Of a stretch of DNA of 64,000 nucleotides, positions 35,764-45,239 are shown piece by piece; position 1 is the first letter of the stretch; every line of letters begins with the position of its first letter. A program made the position numbers and the translations under genes. The notes under the pieces are model-generated. The model did no database searches. It worked only from the letters and a program-made list of their open reading frames with translations, and was not told where the DNA came from. This stretch comes from Burkholderiaceae bacterium (GTDB taxonomy: Bacteria > Pseudomonadota > Gammaproteobacteria > Burkholderiales > Burkholderiaceae_C). Where the stretch lies: contig JADMJJ010000085.1 in NCBI GenBank assembly GCA_018780645.1, positions 1 to 64,000 on the forward strand. Direction: 5' to 3'.

Positions 35764-36464
35764 CACAAGACGAACTCAAGGCGCTGGTCGCCCAGGCCGC
35801 CCTGGCCTATGTGGTGCCGGGCACCGTGGTGGGCGTTGGCACGGGCTCGACGGTGGACCACTTCATCGACGCGCTGGCCAGCATGAAGGACCGCATCGTT
35901 GGCGCCGTGTCCAGCTCGGACCGCAGTACCGAGCGGCTGCGCGCGCGGGGCATCAATGTGGTGGACGCCTCCAGCGTCGAACGGCTGGCGGTCTATATCG
36001 ATGGCGCCGACGAGATCGACCACGACGGCAATATGATCAAGGGCGGCGGCGCGGCGCTGACGCGCGAGAAGATCGTTGCCGACCTGGCCAATGACTTCAT
36101 CTGCATCGCCGATGCCTCCAAGCTGGTGCCGGTGCTGGGCAGGTTCCCGCTGCCGGTGGAGGTGATTCCGATGGCGGCCACCCAGCTGGCGCGGCGTTTT
36201 CAGCGCATCGGCGGCCAGCCCACGCTGCGTGACGGCGTTGTGACCGACAATGGCTGTCATATCCTCGATGTGCGCGGCCTGCAGATCACCGATCCGCTGG
36301 CCTCGGAAATCGAGATCAACCAATGGCCTGGCGTGGTCACGGTGGGCATATTTGCCCGCCACCGCGCCAGCGTGTGCCTGCTGGGAACGAGCGAGGGCGT
36401 GAAGACGATGCGCTTTACACAGAATGTTCCCGGCGTGCGCGACACGGCTTATCCGCCGGTTTAA
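35760..36464 (+). CDS. rpiA: ribose-5-phosphate isomerase A
   Basis: A 234-aa RpiA, interconverting ribose 5-phosphate and ribulose 5-phosphate. Conserved segments: [33 protein letters not shown] with the catalytic Asp residues, and [12 protein letters not shown]. Translationally coupled to aroG by an ATGA overlap, which joins a pentose-phosphate step to the shikimate enzyme that consumes erythrose 4-phosphate. Confidence 0.95.
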   Translation: MTQDELKALVAQAALAYVVPGTVVGVGTGSTVDHFIDALASMKDRIVGAVSSSDRSTERLRARGINVVDASSVERLAVYIDGADEIDHDGNMIKGGGAALTREKIVADLANDFICIADASKLVPVLGRFPLPVEVIPMAATQLARRFQRIGGQPTLRDGVVTDNGCHILDVRGLQITDPLASEIEINQWPGVVTVGIFARHRASVCLLGTSEGVKTMRFTQNVPGVRDTAYPPV

Positions 36465-36511
36465 TCTGCTTCATCCATACCGGTCCCCCGAATTCAACCA
36501 GCGGAAACTTC

Positions 36512-36670
36512 ATGGCAACACCGAATTACTCCTACGAAAAACGTCAGCGCGAACTCGCCAAGAAAAAGAAGAAGGAAGAGAAGGCCAAGAAGAAGACCAG
36601 TGACCATGGGCCAGGCGATGGTCAGGGCAATGACGGCTCTGCCGGTCAGGACGCGCCAAAGCCTGTCTGA
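36512..36670 (+). CDS. small Lys-rich protein
   Basis: A 52-aa highly basic protein: an N-terminal SYEKRQRELAKKKKKEEKAK segment followed by an acidic/Gly-rich tail. Such short KRQRELAKKKK proteins recur in betaproteobacteria as uncharacterised proteins and may bind RNA or ribosomes; that is inference. GGAA lies 7 nt upstream of ATG. It converges with mnmC (6-nt gap). Confidence 0.75.
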   Translation: MATPNYSYEKRQRELAKKKKKEEKAKKKTSDHGPGDGQGNDGSAGQDAPKPV

Positions 36671-36676
36671 CTTTCT

Positions 36677-38491
36677 TCAGCCAGCTTGCTCCCTGGCCAG
36701 TCGCGCATCGAAGCGCGCCGGGTCTATGGCATCCAGCAAGCTGGCTTCCACCGGGCAGGGTGCTCCTGTGGCCAGCGATGCCAGCACCTGGCCGCTCAGC
36801 GCGGCCCAGGTGATGCCTCGGGAGGCCATCGCGGTGGCCACCAACAGCCCGGGCTGCCGGACGATGAAGCGGGGCTGATCGCGCCTGGCTTCCAGCGCCG
36901 CGAGATCGGGCAGGGCGCCCACCAGCGGCAGCCGGTCCTCGGCAATCACCCGCCAGCCGACACGGCCGCGCAGCGAGTTCAGTTGCGCCACCTCGATTTC
37001 GGCACTGCTCAAGCGCATCAACTGGGCGATGTTGTGCCCGTGGTCGGCTTCGCGCAGGCTGGGATCCAGATCGTGATCCTGGGCCGTGGCACCGCACCAG
37101 ACATCACCAGCTGAATCTGTCACCGCGTAGCCGGTGCCGGCCACCGGTATGGCGGGTACGCGCAGGCCTCTGGTGGCGGCCGGCAAGTGGGTGATCTGCC
37201 CTCGCTGCAGCCGCAGCGGCCAGCCCTGCGCTCGCAGCAGGTTCAGGCTGCCGGCGCCGGCGCTGATCACCAGTAGCGGGATGTCGGCCAGCACCTGACC
37301 GGCTTCGCCCAGCAGCTGCCAGGCGTCGCCGGCCCGGCGCAACTGCTTGACCGTCTGGCCCGCGCAAATCCTGACCCTGTCGGCTGGCGCGGCCTCAACA
37401 AAGGCGCGGGCGAGGCTGGGTGGCGACAGTGCACCGCCACCGGGGTAGTACCAGGCCGGGCCTTGATGCAGCAGGCCCGAGTGTGCACCGGCCTGGTGGG
37501 CATCCAGCGCTTGCACATAGTCGGCGGGCAGGCCCAGTTCGGCCAGCAGCCCCTGCATCTGCTCCAGGTTGCGGGTGGACTCGGTGCGCAGCAGGCCGTC
37601 GATGCGCCAGGGCAGGGGCAAGGCCGGCAGGATGCGGCGCAACTCAAGCGCCGCGGCGCGGTTGAAGCGCGCATGCAGGCCGTCATCCGGGTTCAAGGTG
37701 CCGTGGAACAGGCCGACCGCATTGCCCGAGCCGGCCTGGGCCATCGCGGCGCCCTGATCGAACAGGCGCACCTCCAGGCCCTGCTCGGCCAGCGCCCAGG
37801 CCGCCGCGCAGCCGGCCAGACCGGCGCCCAGCACGATGGCCTGTCTGGCGTTCGGCGCTACCGGCATGCGCGCGGCCGGCCTCTGGGCGATGAAGCGGGG
37901 TTGGTAGCGGGCCAGGGTCAGGTCGTCGTCGCGCCGCAGTTGGAAGCCGGCCTGGGTCAGCAGGGCATCGTTCCGGCCGGGCATGACCAGGGTGGCACCT
38001 TGGGCTGCCAGCTTGGTCAGCGACTTGAGTCGGTAGCGGTCCCAGCCGTCTGACTGATCCAGCACGAAGGCATCGACGCTGGCGACCAGTTCGCTGAGCC
38101 AGGGCGCGACCTCGCCGAAGGCCAGCAGCAGTTGCACGCGGCCTTGCTCGAAGCTCAGGCGGTGCAGATTGTGGGTCAGCGGCGGCCAGGCGGCGTGCAA
38201 CTGGCGGGCCAATTCGGGAGCGCCTGCCTGGGCCATATCGCTGCGGTTCAGCGGGCGGTCCTCGATGGCCATGAAGACCAGGCGCTCGCAGCGCTGCGGG
38301 TCCGCCTTCCAGGCCTGCCAGGCCGCCAGGAACTGCGCGCCCCGGCCGAAGGCGGTCGCCAGCAGCACGAAGCGCTCACGGCGCGCCCAACGGTCTGGCA
38401 GCCCGCTACCGCGCAGGGCCTGCTCGGCCGTGCAGGCGAGGGGGCGATCTGCCTGATCCAAGGTGCCGGGCCGTAGTGCGCTTGTTTTCAT
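36677..38491 (-). CDS. mnmC: MnmC-like tRNA wobble-uridine oxidoreductase with degenerate methyltransferase half
   Basis: A 604-aa protein with the two-domain MnmC layout. Residues about 215-590 are a well-conserved FAD oxidase domain (IVLGAGLAGCAAAWALAEQG, CGATAQDHD, ATAMASRGITWAALSG) that removes the carboxymethyl group from cmnm5(s2)U34. The N-terminal half is decayed: the SAM loop reads ATAFGRGAQF (45-54) instead of ESGFGTGLNF, the DGFAPAKNPDMW motif is replaced by VLDQSDGWDRYRL (143-155), and the N-terminal segment before motif I is short. It probably retains only the oxidase activity. It converges with the small Lys-rich gene. Confidence 0.85.
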   Translation of the reverse strand: MKTSALRPGTLDQADRPLACTAEQALRGSGLPDRWARRERFVLLATAFGRGAQFLAAWQAWKADPQRCERLVFMAIEDRPLNRSDMAQAGAPELARQLHAAWPPLTHNLHRLSFEQGRVQLLLAFGEVAPWLSELVASVDAFVLDQSDGWDRYRLKSLTKLAAQGATLVMPGRNDALLTQAGFQLRRDDDLTLARYQPRFIAQRPAARMPVAPNARQAIVLGAGLAGCAAAWALAEQGLEVRLFDQGAAMAQAGSGNAVGLFHGTLNPDDGLHARFNRAAALELRRILPALPLPWRIDGLLRTESTRNLEQMQGLLAELGLPADYVQALDAHQAGAHSGLLHQGPAWYYPGGGALSPPSLARAFVEAAPADRVRICAGQTVKQLRRAGDAWQLLGEAGQVLADIPLLVISAGAGSLNLLRAQGWPLRLQRGQITHLPAATRGLRVPAIPVAGTGYAVTDSAGDVWCGATAQDHDLDPSLREADHGHNIAQLMRLSSAEIEVAQLNSLRGRVGWRVIAEDRLPLVGALPDLAALEARRDQPRFIVRQPGLLVATAMASRGITWAALSGQVLASLATGAPCPVEASLLDAIDPARFDARLAREQAG

Positions 38492-38515
38492 CCGCAGACT
38501 GTAGAACTCAAAAGC

Positions 38516-38541
38516 AAAAGGGCACCGAAGTGCCCCTTTTT
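38516..38541. terminator. terminator between efp and mnmC
   Basis: GGGCAC-CGAA-GTGCCC stem flanked by A4 and T5, giving a T-rich tail on both strands. It lies 17 nt after the efp stop codon and would end that transcript; on the plus strand it has no obvious user. Confidence 0.8.
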
Positions 38542-38557
38542 CAGTCCGTAGCGCCGA

Positions 38558-39112
38558 TCAGACGCGCTTGCGGTACTCGTGCGTACGCGTGTCAATTTCA
38601 ATCTTGTCGCCCTGGGCCACGAAGATGGGCACGGGGATCTCGAAACCGGTCGCGATCTTGGCAGGCTTGAGCACTTTGCCCGAGGTGTCGCCCTTGACGG
38701 CGGGTTCGGTCCAGGTGACTTCGCGCACCAGCGAGGTGGGCAGCTCGACCGAGATGGCCTTGCCGTCATAGAACACCACTTCGACGGACATATTGTCTTC
38801 GAGGTACTGGATGGCATCGCCCATGTTCTCGGCTTCCACCTCGAACTGGTTGTACTCGGTGTCCATGAACACATACATCGGGTCGGCGAAGTAGGTGTAG
38901 GTGCACTCCTTCTTCTCCAGGATGATCTGGTCCATCTTGTCGTCGGCCTTGAACACAACCTCGGTGCCCGAGTTGTTCAGCAGGCTCTTGAGCTTCATGC
39001 GCACGGTGGCCGAGTTGCGGCCGCCACGGCTGTATTCCGTCCTGAGCACGACCATGGGGTCCTTGCCGTGCATGATCACGTTGCCTGCGCGAATTTCCTG
39101 AGCGATCTTCAT
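38558..39112 (-). CDS. efp: translation elongation factor P, Arg32 type
   Basis: A 184-aa EF-P that relieves ribosome stalling at polyproline. Domain I carries the tip loop [10 protein letters not shown] with Arg32 in the position that is Lys34 in E. coli EF-P. Arg32 EF-Ps are rhamnosylated by EarP, whose gene lies 111 nt upstream on the same strand. Domains II and III are intact and end HEYRKRV. Confidence 0.97.
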   Translation of the reverse strand: MKIAQEIRAGNVIMHGKDPMVVLRTEYSRGGRNSATVRMKLKSLLNNSGTEVVFKADDKMDQIILEKKECTYTYFADPMYVFMDTEYNQFEVEAENMGDAIQYLEDNMSVEVVFYDGKAISVELPTSLVREVTWTEPAVKGDTSGKVLKPAKIATGFEIPVPIFVAQGDKIEIDTRTHEYRKRV

Positions 39113-39223
39113 GAGTGTTCCGTAATGGGGTGTCTGGGGGTGTCTTTGGGTGACCAGAGTGGTCGGGAATGCGTTGTGCAGCCTGCGCCCGGACTCCCCT
39201 CAGGCACGGCAAAGCCCAATATT

Positions 39224-40318
39224 TTACCCCGGGTTTGCAACGAAGCTCAGCAGCTGGCTGCTCAAATCGGCTTGAATCAGCAATTGTTGGCGCCATTGGG
39301 TGGCCGCTTCCTGACCTTGTTCAAGCAGGCTCCATGCCCCAAGACCCTGGGCTGGCGCGCCTTGCAGGCCATTCCAGGCGCGCCAAAGTGCGCGGGTGCG
39401 TGCGGCAATCGCATCCGGTGTCGCGGCCAGGTAGAGACTCAGAAAAGCCCCCAATTTGGCGGCGTGGGCCTCGTCATGCTGCGGGTAGATCTGCCAGATG
39501 AAGGGTTTGCCGGCCCATTGGGCGCGCACGAACGAGTCCTCGCCGCGCACCAGATTCAGGTCCGAGGCCCACAGCAGGTGGTCGAATTCGGGCTGACTCA
39601 GCAGCGGCAGCAGATGGGCGCGCAAGCGGCCCTGGCGCAGCTCCGGGCCCAGCAGCGCTTGCACCTGGCGCGCTGCAGCGCCGGCCGTGACCAACAGCAG
39701 GCAGGGCCGCTCAGCCAGCTCGGCCAACAAGGCGGGCAGGCCAGGGTTGTCGTAACAGAACAGCGTCACCACCCGCTCATCCGCCGCCCGCCGCAGGCCG
39801 AGGCCGGCGAGCCAGGCCTCGCGATCGAAGGCGGCCTGCTCGGCCATCAGACCCGGCGCGCGCAGCAAACCGCCGGTGCGGGTCGTGAAGCCGGGATAGA
39901 AAAACCATTTGTCCAGGCCCGCCGCCGGCCCGCTGAACTGCGGCGAGCGCAGCCGGTGCGAGCGCTCGACGTAGGCCTGGGCGCTGAGATATTCGAGATT
40001 GATCCAGACGGGCGCATGGGGGCGTCGGGCCATGCGCTGCAAGAATGGCTCGGGCAGCTCGCAGCCAAAGGCCTCGATCACCACGTCGCCCGGCTGCTCG
40101 TCGCCCAGCGTCTCGGGCCAGTCGCGGACTTCGACGCCGGGCGCGCCCGGCACCACCTCAGGTGCCATCCAGTCCAGCGCTGAGCGGTCGTCCAGCCACA
40201 GCCGCACCGTCTGGCCGCGGCCGGCCAGGTCGCGGGCCAGGCGCCAGCACACGCCGATGTCACCGAAGTTGTCGATGACGCGGCAGAAAACATCCCAATG
40301 CAGAGCGGGGTTGGTCAT
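39224..40318 (-). CDS. earP: EF-P arginine rhamnosyltransferase EarP
   Basis: A 364-aa glycosyltransferase of the EarP family that adds rhamnose from dTDP-rhamnose to Arg32 of EF-P. Characteristic segments: WDVFCRVIDNFGDIGVCWRLA at the N-terminus (in parts), WINLEYLSAQAY, FFYPGFTTRTGGLLR, and LNLVRGEDSFVRAQWAGKP with the donor-binding Asp/Glu region. The adjacent Arg32 efp gene strongly supports the assignment. Confidence 0.95.
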   Translation of the reverse strand: MTNPALHWDVFCRVIDNFGDIGVCWRLARDLAGRGQTVRLWLDDRSALDWMAPEVVPGAPGVEVRDWPETLGDEQPGDVVIEAFGCELPEPFLQRMARRPHAPVWINLEYLSAQAYVERSHRLRSPQFSGPAAGLDKWFFYPGFTTRTGGLLRAPGLMAEQAAFDREAWLAGLGLRRAADERVVTLFCYDNPGLPALLAELAERPCLLLVTAGAAARQVQALLGPELRQGRLRAHLLPLLSQPEFDHLLWASDLNLVRGEDSFVRAQWAGKPFIWQIYPQHDEAHAAKLGAFLSLYLAATPDAIAARTRALWRAWNGLQGAPAQGLGAWSLLEQGQEAATQWRQQLLIQADLSSQLLSFVANPG

Positions 40319-40376
40319 GGGGCGCGATTATCTTGCTTGCTGAAGAGCGTCCGGGCTTGGGCACAATCGAGGCCTT

Positions 40377-42323
40377 ATGACATCCGATGCCGTCCATCCC
40401 GAATCCGCGCCGCCGGCCGCCGACGCGGACCGCGCGCGCCTGCTCGCCGAGGTGGCCGCCTTGCCGGCGTTGCCGGGGGTCTATCGCTATTTCGATGCCC
40501 AGGACCAGGTGCTCTATGTCGGCAAGGCGCGCAGCCTGAAGAAGCGGGTCACCAGCTACTTCCAGCGCGATCATGCGGGCACCCGCATCGGCCAGATGGT
40601 CAGCCGCATCGCGCGTATGGAGACCACCGTCGTGCGCACCGAGGCCGAGGCCCTGCTGCTGGAAAACAACCTGATCAAGACGTTGAATCCGAAATTCAAC
40701 ATCCTGTTCCGCGACGACAAGAGCTATCCCTATCTGAAGATCGCCGCGCATGCCTATCCGCGCCTGGCCTACTACCGCGGCGCGGTCGATCGCAGGCATC
40801 GCTACTTCGGGCCCTACCCGAGCGCCTGGGCGGTCAAGGAATCGATACAGCTGATACAGAAGGTCTTCAAGTTGCGCACCTGCGAAGACTCGGTCTTCAA
40901 CAACCGCTCGCGGCCCTGTCTGCTGTACCAGATCCGCCGCTGCTCAGGCCCCTGCGTGAAGATCATCTCCGACGCCGACTACGCGCGCGACGTCGAGAAT
41001 GCCGAGCGCTTTTTGCTCGGTGACACGCAGGAGGTGCTGAGCAGCCTGCAGACCAAGATGATGGCCTTCTCCGATGCACTGGCCTTCGAGCAGGCGGCCG
41101 AGGTGCGCAATCAGATCTCGGCGCTGTCGAATGTGCTGGCCCAGCAATCGGTCGAGGAGAACAGTGCCACCGGCCGCGATCGCGATGTGGACATGCTGGC
41201 CGTCGAGGTGCGCGGCGGCCGGGCCTGCGTGAATCTGGCGATGGTGCGCGGCGGTCGGCATCTGGGTGACCGCAGCTATTTCCCTGCTCATGTCGAGGAG
41301 GCGACGGCCCTGGGTCAGGAACAATTGGATGAGCGCCTGGAAGACCGCCAGGCCGCCGCGGCCCCCGAGGTGCAGGTGCTGGAGGCCTTCATCGCCCAGC
41401 ACTATCTGGAGTCGCCGGTGCCGCCCTTGCTGGTGCTCAGCCATGCGGTGGACAAGGGATTGATCAACGCCTTGGGCGAGCAGTCCGGCCTGCGCGTGCA
41501 GGTGCAGCACCAACCGCGCGACCAGCGCCGCATCTGGCTTGACATGTGCATCAAGGGCGCCGAGCTGGCCATCGCGCGCCTATTGGCCGAAGAGGGCTCG
41601 CAGCAGGCCCGCACCCGGGCGCTTGTGGAGGCCTTGGAGATCAGTCCCGAGAACCTGGATACGTTTCGCATCGAGTGTTTCGATATCAGCCACACGGCGG
41701 GCGAGGCGACCATGGCATCCTGCGTCGTGTTCGAAGCTCACCAGATGCAGGCATCTCAGTACCGGCGCTACAACATCGATGGCATCACCGGCGGAGACGA
41801 CTATGCTGCGATGCGCCAGGTCTTGACCCGCCGTTACAGCAAGCTGGCCGAGGCCGCCCAGCTGGGCACGGGCCGCCTGCCCGACATCGTGCTCGTCGAT
41901 GGCGGCAAGGGGCAGGTCAGCATGGCGCGCGAGGTCTTCGTCGAGCTCGGTCTGGACCTGGCTTTGATCATCGGCGTCGAGAAGGGCGAGGGCCGCAAGG
42001 TTGGCCTTGAAGAATTGGTGTTCGCCGATGGCCGCGAGAAGGTCTACCTCGGGCGCGACTCGGCCGCGCTGATGCTGGTGGCGCAGATCCGTGACGAGGC
42101 CCACCGCTTCGCCATCACCGGCATGCGCGCCAAGCGTGCGAACATTCGCACGGGCGGCAGCCGCCTTGAAGACATTGCAGGCATAGGCCCCAAGAAGCGC
42201 GCGCAGCTGCTGCAGCGCTTTGGTGGCGTGCGCGGCGTGGCCAATGCCAGCGCCGAAGAAATTGCCACTGTCAAAGGCATATCCAAAGAACTGGCCATGG
42301 AGATTTACCGTGCCTTGCGTTGA
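40377..42323 (+). CDS. uvrC: UvrABC endonuclease subunit C
   Basis: A 648-aa excinuclease subunit that makes both incisions in nucleotide excision repair. N-terminal GIY-YIG domain ([20 protein letters not shown]), UvrB-interacting UVR region around residues 215-250, RNase H-like C-terminal nuclease ([34 protein letters not shown]) and a final HhH pair ([20 protein letters not shown]). A CACAAT hexamer lies 9 nt before ATG. The 3' end overlaps the next lipoprotein gene by 14 nt. Confidence 0.97.
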   Translation: MTSDAVHPESAPPAADADRARLLAEVAALPALPGVYRYFDAQDQVLYVGKARSLKKRVTSYFQRDHAGTRIGQMVSRIARMETTVVRTEAEALLLENNLIKTLNPKFNILFRDDKSYPYLKIAAHAYPRLAYYRGAVDRRHRYFGPYPSAWAVKESIQLIQKVFKLRTCEDSVFNNRSRPCLLYQIRRCSGPCVKIISDADYARDVENAERFLLGDTQEVLSSLQTKMMAFSDALAFEQAAEVRNQISALSNVLAQQSVEENSATGRDRDVDMLAVEVRGGRACVNLAMVRGGRHLGDRSYFPAHVEEATALGQEQLDERLEDRQAAAAPEVQVLEAFIAQHYLESPVPPLLVLSHAVDKGLINALGEQSGLRVQVQHQPRDQRRIWLDMCIKGAELAIARLLAEEGSQQARTRALVEALEISPENLDTFRIECFDISHTAGEATMASCVVFEAHQMQASQYRRYNIDGITGGDDYAAMRQVLTRRYSKLAEAAQLGTGRLPDIVLVDGGKGQVSMAREVFVELGLDLALIIGVEKGEGRKVGLEELVFADGREKVYLGRDSAALMLVAQIRDEAHRFAITGMRAKRANIRTGGSRLEDIAGIGPKKRAQLLQRFGGVRGVANASAEEIATVKGISKELAMEIYRALR

Positions 42324-42879
42324 ACCTGTTGTACCCGCTCCCGCCGGCCCTGGCCAGCGTCTGCCCTCGCTGCTGCTGGCGGCCTCCTTGCTGAGCCTGC
42401 TGTCGGCCTGCTCGGGACCGAAGCCCCCGGCGCCTCCCGGTGTGGCTGCAACGCCGGCGCCGCCGGCCGCCCCGGTGGAGGCGCGCCAGGTGCCTGCCGA
42501 CGGCCGTGCCCCGGGCCCTGCCGCCGGCCTCAAGCTGCAGCCGCCCAAGCCGGTGCGCAATCAGGAGGCGCTGCGCCAGCAGGCGGCCGAGCGGCTGGTG
42601 GCTGCCAATCCGCAGCGCACCTATCTGGGCGAGGTGCCCCAGGTGTTGCTGGCCATCCCGGTGCTGGAGATCGAGCTGCATGGCGATGGCTCGGTGCGCC
42701 GCATCGACGTGATTCGCCATCCGGGGCAGGCGCGAGACACGACCCAGCTGGCCATCGACGCGGTGCACCGCGCAGCACCGTTCGGCGATGTGACGCGCAT
42801 GCCCAAGCCCTGGAAGTTCACCGAGACGTTTCTTTTCAACGACGATCGCAGGTTCAAGCCGCGTACCTTGGACAACTGA
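42310..42879 (+). CDS. putative lipoprotein with TonB-like C-terminal fold
   Basis: A 189-aa predicted lipoprotein: signal peptide with lipobox LSAC at about residues 28-31, a Pro/Ala-rich linker ([20 protein letters not shown]), and a C-terminal domain ([22 protein letters not shown]) that resembles the TonB C-terminal fold. The start GTG lies inside the end of uvrC with GGAG 8 nt upstream, so it is translationally coupled to uvrC. Role unknown. Confidence 0.65.
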   Translation: MPCVEPVVPAPAGPGQRLPSLLLAASLLSLLSACSGPKPPAPPGVAATPAPPAAPVEARQVPADGRAPGPAAGLKLQPPKPVRNQEALRQQAAERLVAANPQRTYLGEVPQVLLAIPVLEIELHGDGSVRRIDVIRHPGQARDTTQLAIDAVHRAAPFGDVTRMPKPWKFTETFLFNDDRRFKPRTLDN

Positions 42880-42915
42880 TTTGCGCCCGGCGCGTCGCGA
42901 AGCACCTTTGTTGGG

Positions 42916-42921
42916 CACAAT
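42916..42921 (+). promoter_or_regulatory. -10-like hexamer of pgsA, possibly leaderless
   Basis: CACAAT ends 6 nt before the pgsA ATG, the same spacing as at tdk and surE. No good -35 is visible. Confidence 0.3.
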
Positions 42922-42927
42922 CCATCC

Positions 42928-43494
42928 ATGTTTCTGACGCTTCCCACCCTGCTGACCTGGGCCCGCATCCTGGCCATTCCGCTCATCGTGGGCGTGTTCT
43001 ATCTGAAGATCTCGGCCCCGATGGCGAACCTCGTCGCGACGATCCTGTTTGTCACGGTGGCGCTGACCGACTGGCTGGATGGCTATCTGGCGCGCAAGCT
43101 CAATCAGACATCGGCCTTCGGCGCCTTTCTCGATCCGGTGGCCGACAAGATCCTGGTCTGCGCGGCGCTGCTGGTGCTGCTGGAGCTGGGTCGCGTGAAT
43201 GCGTTGGTCGCCCTGGTCATCATCGGCCGCGAGATCGCGATCTCTGCGCTGCGCGAGTGGATGGCGCAAATCGGTGCCTCGCGCAGCGTGGCCGTGCACA
43301 TGGTGGGCAAACTCAAGACCATGGTGCAGATGGTGGCCATCCCCTTCCTGCTCTATGACGGCACGCTCTTCGACCTGGTCAACACCCGCGTCTGGGGCAC
43401 GGTGCTGATACTGGCGGCGGTGGTGCTGACGATCTGGTCTATGGTCTATTACCTGCAGAAGGCCATTCCCGAGATTCGCGCCAAGGCGCGCTGA
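42928..43494 (+). CDS. pgsA: CDP-diacylglycerol-glycerol-3-phosphate 3-phosphatidyltransferase
   Basis: A 188-aa integral membrane enzyme making phosphatidylglycerol-phosphate. The CDP-alcohol phosphotransferase motif D-x2-D-G-x2-A-R-x8-G-x3-D-x3-D is visible as DWLDGYLARK, then GAFLDPVADK. About six membrane helices. It is followed by a DMT-family transporter after 2 nt. Confidence 0.96.
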   Translation: MFLTLPTLLTWARILAIPLIVGVFYLKISAPMANLVATILFVTVALTDWLDGYLARKLNQTSAFGAFLDPVADKILVCAALLVLLELGRVNALVALVIIGREIAISALREWMAQIGASRSVAVHMVGKLKTMVQMVAIPFLLYDGTLFDLVNTRVWGTVLILAAVVLTIWSMVYYLQKAIPEIRAKAR

Positions 43495-43496
43495 GC

Positions 43497-44384
43497 ATGG
43501 CCTTGGGCGCCGGCGTCTCGCCGCTGTTCTGGCGGGCCATGCCCGCGGCCTTTGTGCTGATCTGGAGTACGGGCTTCGTCGTCGCGCGCTTCGGCATGCC
43601 CCATGCGCCGCCGCTGAGCTTTCTGGCGCTGCGCTTTGCGCTGTCGGTGCTGACCTTCCTGATCTGGATCAAGCTGTCGTCCGACGTCGGATGGCCGCGC
43701 AACCGCCGCCAGTGGGGGCACCTGGCCATGGTGGGGGCGCTGACCCATGCGATCTACCTCGGTGGCGTCTGGGCCGCCGTCAAGGCCGGCATGGGTGCGG
43801 GCACGATCGCCTTGATGGCCGGACTGCAGCCGGTGCTGACGGCGGTGTGGCTCAGCGCCACCGGCACCCAGCATCGTGTCAGCGGGCGGCAATGGGCCGG
43901 CCTGCTGCTGGGGCTCAGCGGCCTGGTGCTGGTGCTGTGGCGCAAGCTGGGCCTGGGCGAACTGAATGCGGTGAATCTGTCGCTGGGTGCCTGTGCCCTG
44001 CTGGCCATCACCACCGGCACGCTGTACCAGAAGCGCTTCGTCGCGCCCTGCGACGTGCGCAGTGCCGTGCTGATCCAGCTGCTGGCGGCCTTTGTGCTGA
44101 CCCTTCCGTTCGCCCTGCTTGAGCAGGAGCTCATGGTCTGGCATGTCGAGTTGCTGGGCGCGCTGGCCTGGTCGGTCCTGATGCTGACCCTGGCGGGCAG
44201 TTCCATGCTTTACCTGCTGCTGCAGCGCGGTGCGGCGACCCGGGTCACCAGCTTGCTGTACCTGGTGCCACCCTGTGCGGCGCTGCAGGGTTGGCTGCTG
44301 TTCGGCGAGTCGATGAGCGCCCTGGTCTGGCTGGGCATGGGGTTGACGGCGGTCGGTGTCGGCCTGGTGGTAAGTCGCGACTGA
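43497..44384 (+). CDS. EamA/DMT-family transporter
   Basis: A 295-aa membrane protein with ten predicted helices in two EamA halves (starts FVLIWSTGFVVARFGM; second half VLMLTLAGSSMLYLLLQRG). DMT carriers export amino acids or metabolites; the substrate cannot be read. It lies 2 nt after pgsA and is probably cotranscribed. Confidence 0.88.
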   Translation: MALGAGVSPLFWRAMPAAFVLIWSTGFVVARFGMPHAPPLSFLALRFALSVLTFLIWIKLSSDVGWPRNRRQWGHLAMVGALTHAIYLGGVWAAVKAGMGAGTIALMAGLQPVLTAVWLSATGTQHRVSGRQWAGLLLGLSGLVLVLWRKLGLGELNAVNLSLGACALLAITTGTLYQKRFVAPCDVRSAVLIQLLAAFVLTLPFALLEQELMVWHVELLGALAWSVLMLTLAGSSMLYLLLQRGAATRVTSLLYLVPPCAALQGWLLFGESMSALVWLGMGLTAVGVGLVVSRD

Positions 44385-44643
44385 GCGCGCTTTCGGCACA
44401 GAATATTGTCAGCGAATGTGCACAAGTTGCAGACCCGCGCAGCTTTTGTATCCGGACTTCTCCCTGCCTGGATGGGCGCCTGAATCCGCATAGAATCCAT
44501 CCTCCCGCCAACGCTGTGCAGGCAGCAGGAAAATGCCGCAGGAATTGCCGCACCAACGGTCGCAACAGAGCGGCCCGGCGCCCACAGCGGACGGACCCGA
44601 CATCGCGCATCCATCCGAGACCTATTTGAGAGGGGGAACTCCC
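44385..44643. other. 259-bp leader and promoter region of the HU gene
   Basis: No gene seen. A TAGAAT hexamer at 44491-44496 is the best -10 candidate and would give an mRNA leader of about 140 nt; the matching -35 (TGGATG, 17 nt upstream) is weak. A GGGGGAA Shine-Dalgarno stands before the GTG start. Confidence 0.45.
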
Positions 44644-44916
44644 GTGAACAAGTCAGAATTGATCGAGCACATCGCCAAGCAGGCGGACATTTCCAAGGCC
44701 GCTGCGGGCCGTGCGCTCGAGGCCCTGATCGGTGGCGTCAAGACCACCCTGAAGAAGAACGGCACCGTGTCGCTGGTGGGCTTCGGCACCTTCAGCATCA
44801 CCAAGCGTGCCAGCCGTACGGGGCGCAACCCGCGCACCGGCGATACAATCAAGATCAAGGCTGCAAAGGTTCCGAAGTTCCGTCCCGGCAAGGCATTGAA
44901 GGACGCAGTCAACTGA
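44644..44916 (+). CDS. HU-type nucleoid DNA-binding protein
   Basis: A 90-aa HU-family protein: [20 protein letters not shown] helix pair, GFGTFSI, the DNA-binding arm [16 protein letters not shown] and C-terminal [15 protein letters not shown]. It binds and bends DNA as dimer. GTG start with a strong GGGGGAA site. Likely the main HU (hupB type). A tRNA-Val gene follows 28 nt downstream. Confidence 0.95.
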   Translation: MNKSELIEHIAKQADISKAAAGRALEALIGGVKTTLKKNGTVSLVGFGTFSITKRASRTGRNPRTGDTIKIKAAKVPKFRPGKALKDAVN

Positions 44917-44944
44917 GGTTCCGACTGATCGCGGTCGGCATTCA

Positions 44945-45020
44945 GGGTGCTTAGCTCAGTTGGTAGAGCGTCGCCTTTACACGGCGTAGGTCGGGGGTTC
45001 GAGCCCCTCAGCACCCACCA
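44945..45020 (+). tRNA. tRNA-Val (anticodon TAC)
   Basis: A 76-nt cloverleaf with acceptor GGGTGCT / AGCACCC, D arm with AGCTCAGTTGGTAGAGC, anticodon loop TTTACAC (TAC), T arm with GGTTCGAGCCC and encoded CCA. Confidence 0.95.
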
Positions 45021-45104
45021 TCAACTTGGCAGACGTCCTGCCAGGTCAGAATGCCGGCGCTTTCTCGGCACTGCCGAAGCACTCGGCTAGAATGCAAGTC
45101 CACG

Positions 45105-45130
45105 CAAAGGCGAACCCTGGTTCGCCTTTG
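45105..45130. terminator. 12-bp perfect inverted repeat, probable terminator
   Basis: CAAAGGCGAACC-CT-GGTTCGCCTTTG lies about 85 nt after the tRNA-Val gene. The formal 2-nt loop means the top pairs would open into a larger loop. A GTTGCG tail is only weakly T-rich, so an operator for ppiD is an alternative. Confidence 0.55.
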
Positions 45131-45239
45131 TTGCGTCTGCAAGTCAAGCAGTCCAGCCAAGCACCGGCGATGTCAAGCCGGATGATGCTTAACCACGCGC
45201 AAGCTTTGGCGTTGCGCGTTGCCCGCCTGAGGTTTCTCG

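Noticed and set aside
38466-40343. Long plus-strand frame opposite efp and earP
   Set aside because: efp and earP are clear family members on the minus strand; the opposing frame is low-complexity His/Gln/Gly-rich without a domain.
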